From the NCBI GenBank assembly GCA_948560265.1, contig CAOXTD010000034.1, positions 1-5,747 on the forward strand: 5,747 bases of DNA. Direction: 5' to 3'. Below the pieces are notes generated by a model. It had not been told where the DNA came from. It worked only from the letters and a program-made list of their open reading frames with translations, and did no database searches. Positions within the stretch are counted from its first letter, which is position 1. Every line of letters starts with the position of its first letter. This stretch comes from an uncultured Clostridia bacterium (GTDB lineage Bacteria > Bacillota > Clostridia > TANB77 > CAG-508). The position numbers and the translations under genes are program-made. Shown here piece after piece: positions 5,083-5,747 of the stretch.

Positions 5083-5586
5083 TCATTTATGTACATTTTG
5101 GCTCCTTTTGTATCTCTCAATTATTTTATTTTCGATTGGTCTTTTTACTTTTGTAATCCAAATATCTTTTTCATCAATTGGTTTTACTAAAATAGGAAAC
5201 ATGTTACTTCTATTAGCACCTATAATATCTGTCATAATTTGATCTCCTACTACTCCTATTTGTTCATTTTCTAATTTTAAAATTGCTTTTGCTCTTTTAA
5301 ATCCACCTTTTAATGGCTTTTTAGCAAAATAGATATATGGAATTTCTAGTTTTTTTGCTACTTCTTCTACTTTATCTTTATGATTGGTATTAGATACAAT
5401 ACATAAAGAAATTCCTTGCTTTTTTAAGTTTTCTATCCACTCTGGTATACCTTCTGGCATATTTCTATTAATATCAATTAGAGTATTATCTACATCTAAA
5501 ATGAGCCCTTTTAAATGATATTTTTCTAGTGTTTCTATACTTATCTCTGTTACACTATTTAAATATAGTTTGGGATATAAAATCAT
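5083..5586 (-). CDS. yqeG: YqeG-family HAD phosphatase (subfamily IIIA)
   Basis: This 167-residue soluble protein is of the HAD superfamily, YqeG type. Its physiological substrate is not firmly known. Motif I is DVDNTL, with nucleophile Asp31 and acid/base Asp33. Motif II is VSNTN (Ser65). The motif III Lys is in AKKPLKG (about Lys90). Motif IV is GDQIMTDI (Asp115 and Asp120). The order and spacing are those of a complete HAD IIIA enzyme without a large cap, and the length is normal. The ATG has GGAGG (5591-5595) four bases upstream, a rather short gap, and a strong promoter further up. It is the first gene of the five-gene minus-strand block and ends 17 bases before the prepilin peptidase gene. 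The basic C-terminal tail (about 146-167) may contact nucleic acid, but that is only a guess. Confidence 0.93.
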   Translation of the reverse strand: MILYPKLYLNSVTEISIETLEKYHLKGLILDVDNTLIDINRNMPEGIPEWIENLKKQGISLCIVSNTNHKDKVEEVAKKLEIPYIYFAKKPLKGGFKRAKAILKLENEQIGVVGDQIMTDIIGANRSNMFPILVKPIDEKDIWITKVKRPIENKIIERYKRSQNVHK

Positions 5587-5619
5587 AGTGCCTCCATTTT
5601 AGACAATTTTTCTTTTATT

Positions 5620-5648
5620 ATTATCTATTAAGATAAGAAATTTGTCAA
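5620..5648 (-). promoter_or_regulatory. Sigma-A-type promoter of the yqeG operon
   Basis: A perfect TTGACA (5648-5643), a 17-base spacer and GATAAT (5625-5620) lie on the minus strand. The predicted start is near 5613, about 27 bases before the yqeG ATG. This is the best -35 box in the window and should drive yqeG, the prepilin peptidase and the Xaa-Pro peptidase, with readthrough into efp. Confidence 0.88.
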
Positions 5649-5708
5649 TTGATTTTTCAGTAGATTTTAGATTTTTTTGAATTGTATTTTATTTTTACTT
5701 CTCTTATA

Positions 5709-5745
5709 TAAAAACGCCTTATGATATTTCTATTTTATCATAAGG
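5709..5745 (-). terminator. Terminator of a minus-strand transcript from beyond the right edge
   Basis: CCTTATGATA (5717-5726) and TATCATAAGG (5736-5745) form a ten-pair stem with a nine-base loop. On the minus strand the stem is followed by CG and then TTTTTATAT (5714 downwards). This orientation ends a gene lying to the right of the window and insulates the yqeG promoter from it. Confidence 0.8.
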
Positions 5746-5747
5746 AA

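Noticed and set aside
1..5747. CRISPR array, insertion sequence or prophage remains
   Set aside because: I saw no repeat-spacer series, transposase or integrase motif, or terminal inverted repeat around any gene. The only inverted repeats are terminators.

Overview
The window is AT-rich, with strong GGAGG-type ribosome binding sites, sigma-A-type promoters with 17-base spacers and tight hairpin-plus-T-run terminators. Together with a linked yqeG / prepilin peptidase / Xaa-Pro peptidase / efp / CD1247-like gene string, this points to a low-GC Gram-positive bacterium, most likely one of the Clostridia. The species cannot be told from the sequence.

Layout. 1-315: the end of a small unrecognised plus-strand gene, whose stop codon lies in the loop of a bidirectional terminator. 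347-705 (minus): ssrA, the tmRNA of trans-translation. Its promoter (726-754) stands back to back with a promoter (776-804) that drives tRNA-Trp(CCA) on the plus strand (832-906), which ends in a textbook terminator. 964-1413 (plus): a GtrA-family membrane protein. 1451-2043 (plus): a membrane-anchored M23 (LytM-type) peptidoglycan peptidase that reads as one protein only if the ribosome, or an editor, skips one base at two places. 2059-5586 (minus): a five-gene block read in the order yqeG, prepilin peptidase, Xaa-Pro peptidase, efp, CD1247-like zinc protein. It has a promoter before yqeG and a second one before efp. A terminator at the right edge closes a minus-strand transcript that lies outside the window.

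The most notable observation is the M23 gene. Both breaks fall at the identical hexamer CCTCGG, each time where the family has a conserved Pro-Gly. Each is healed by dropping one base, so that CCT C GGY reads Pro-Gly. These are the only two CCTCGG hexamers in the window. CGG also does not occur as an in-frame codon in any of the seven other protein genes (about 1,370 codons read by eye). Catalytic residues on both sides of each break are intact. This pattern suits +1 frameshifting at a starved or unassigned CGG codon after CCU better than random decay. A systematic sequencing error or real pseudogenisation cannot be excluded from one sequence.

The other genes are mostly housekeeping. tmRNA and EF-P both act on stalled ribosomes. 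The Xaa-Pro peptidase trims proline-containing peptides. The GtrA and M23 proteins belong to the cell envelope.
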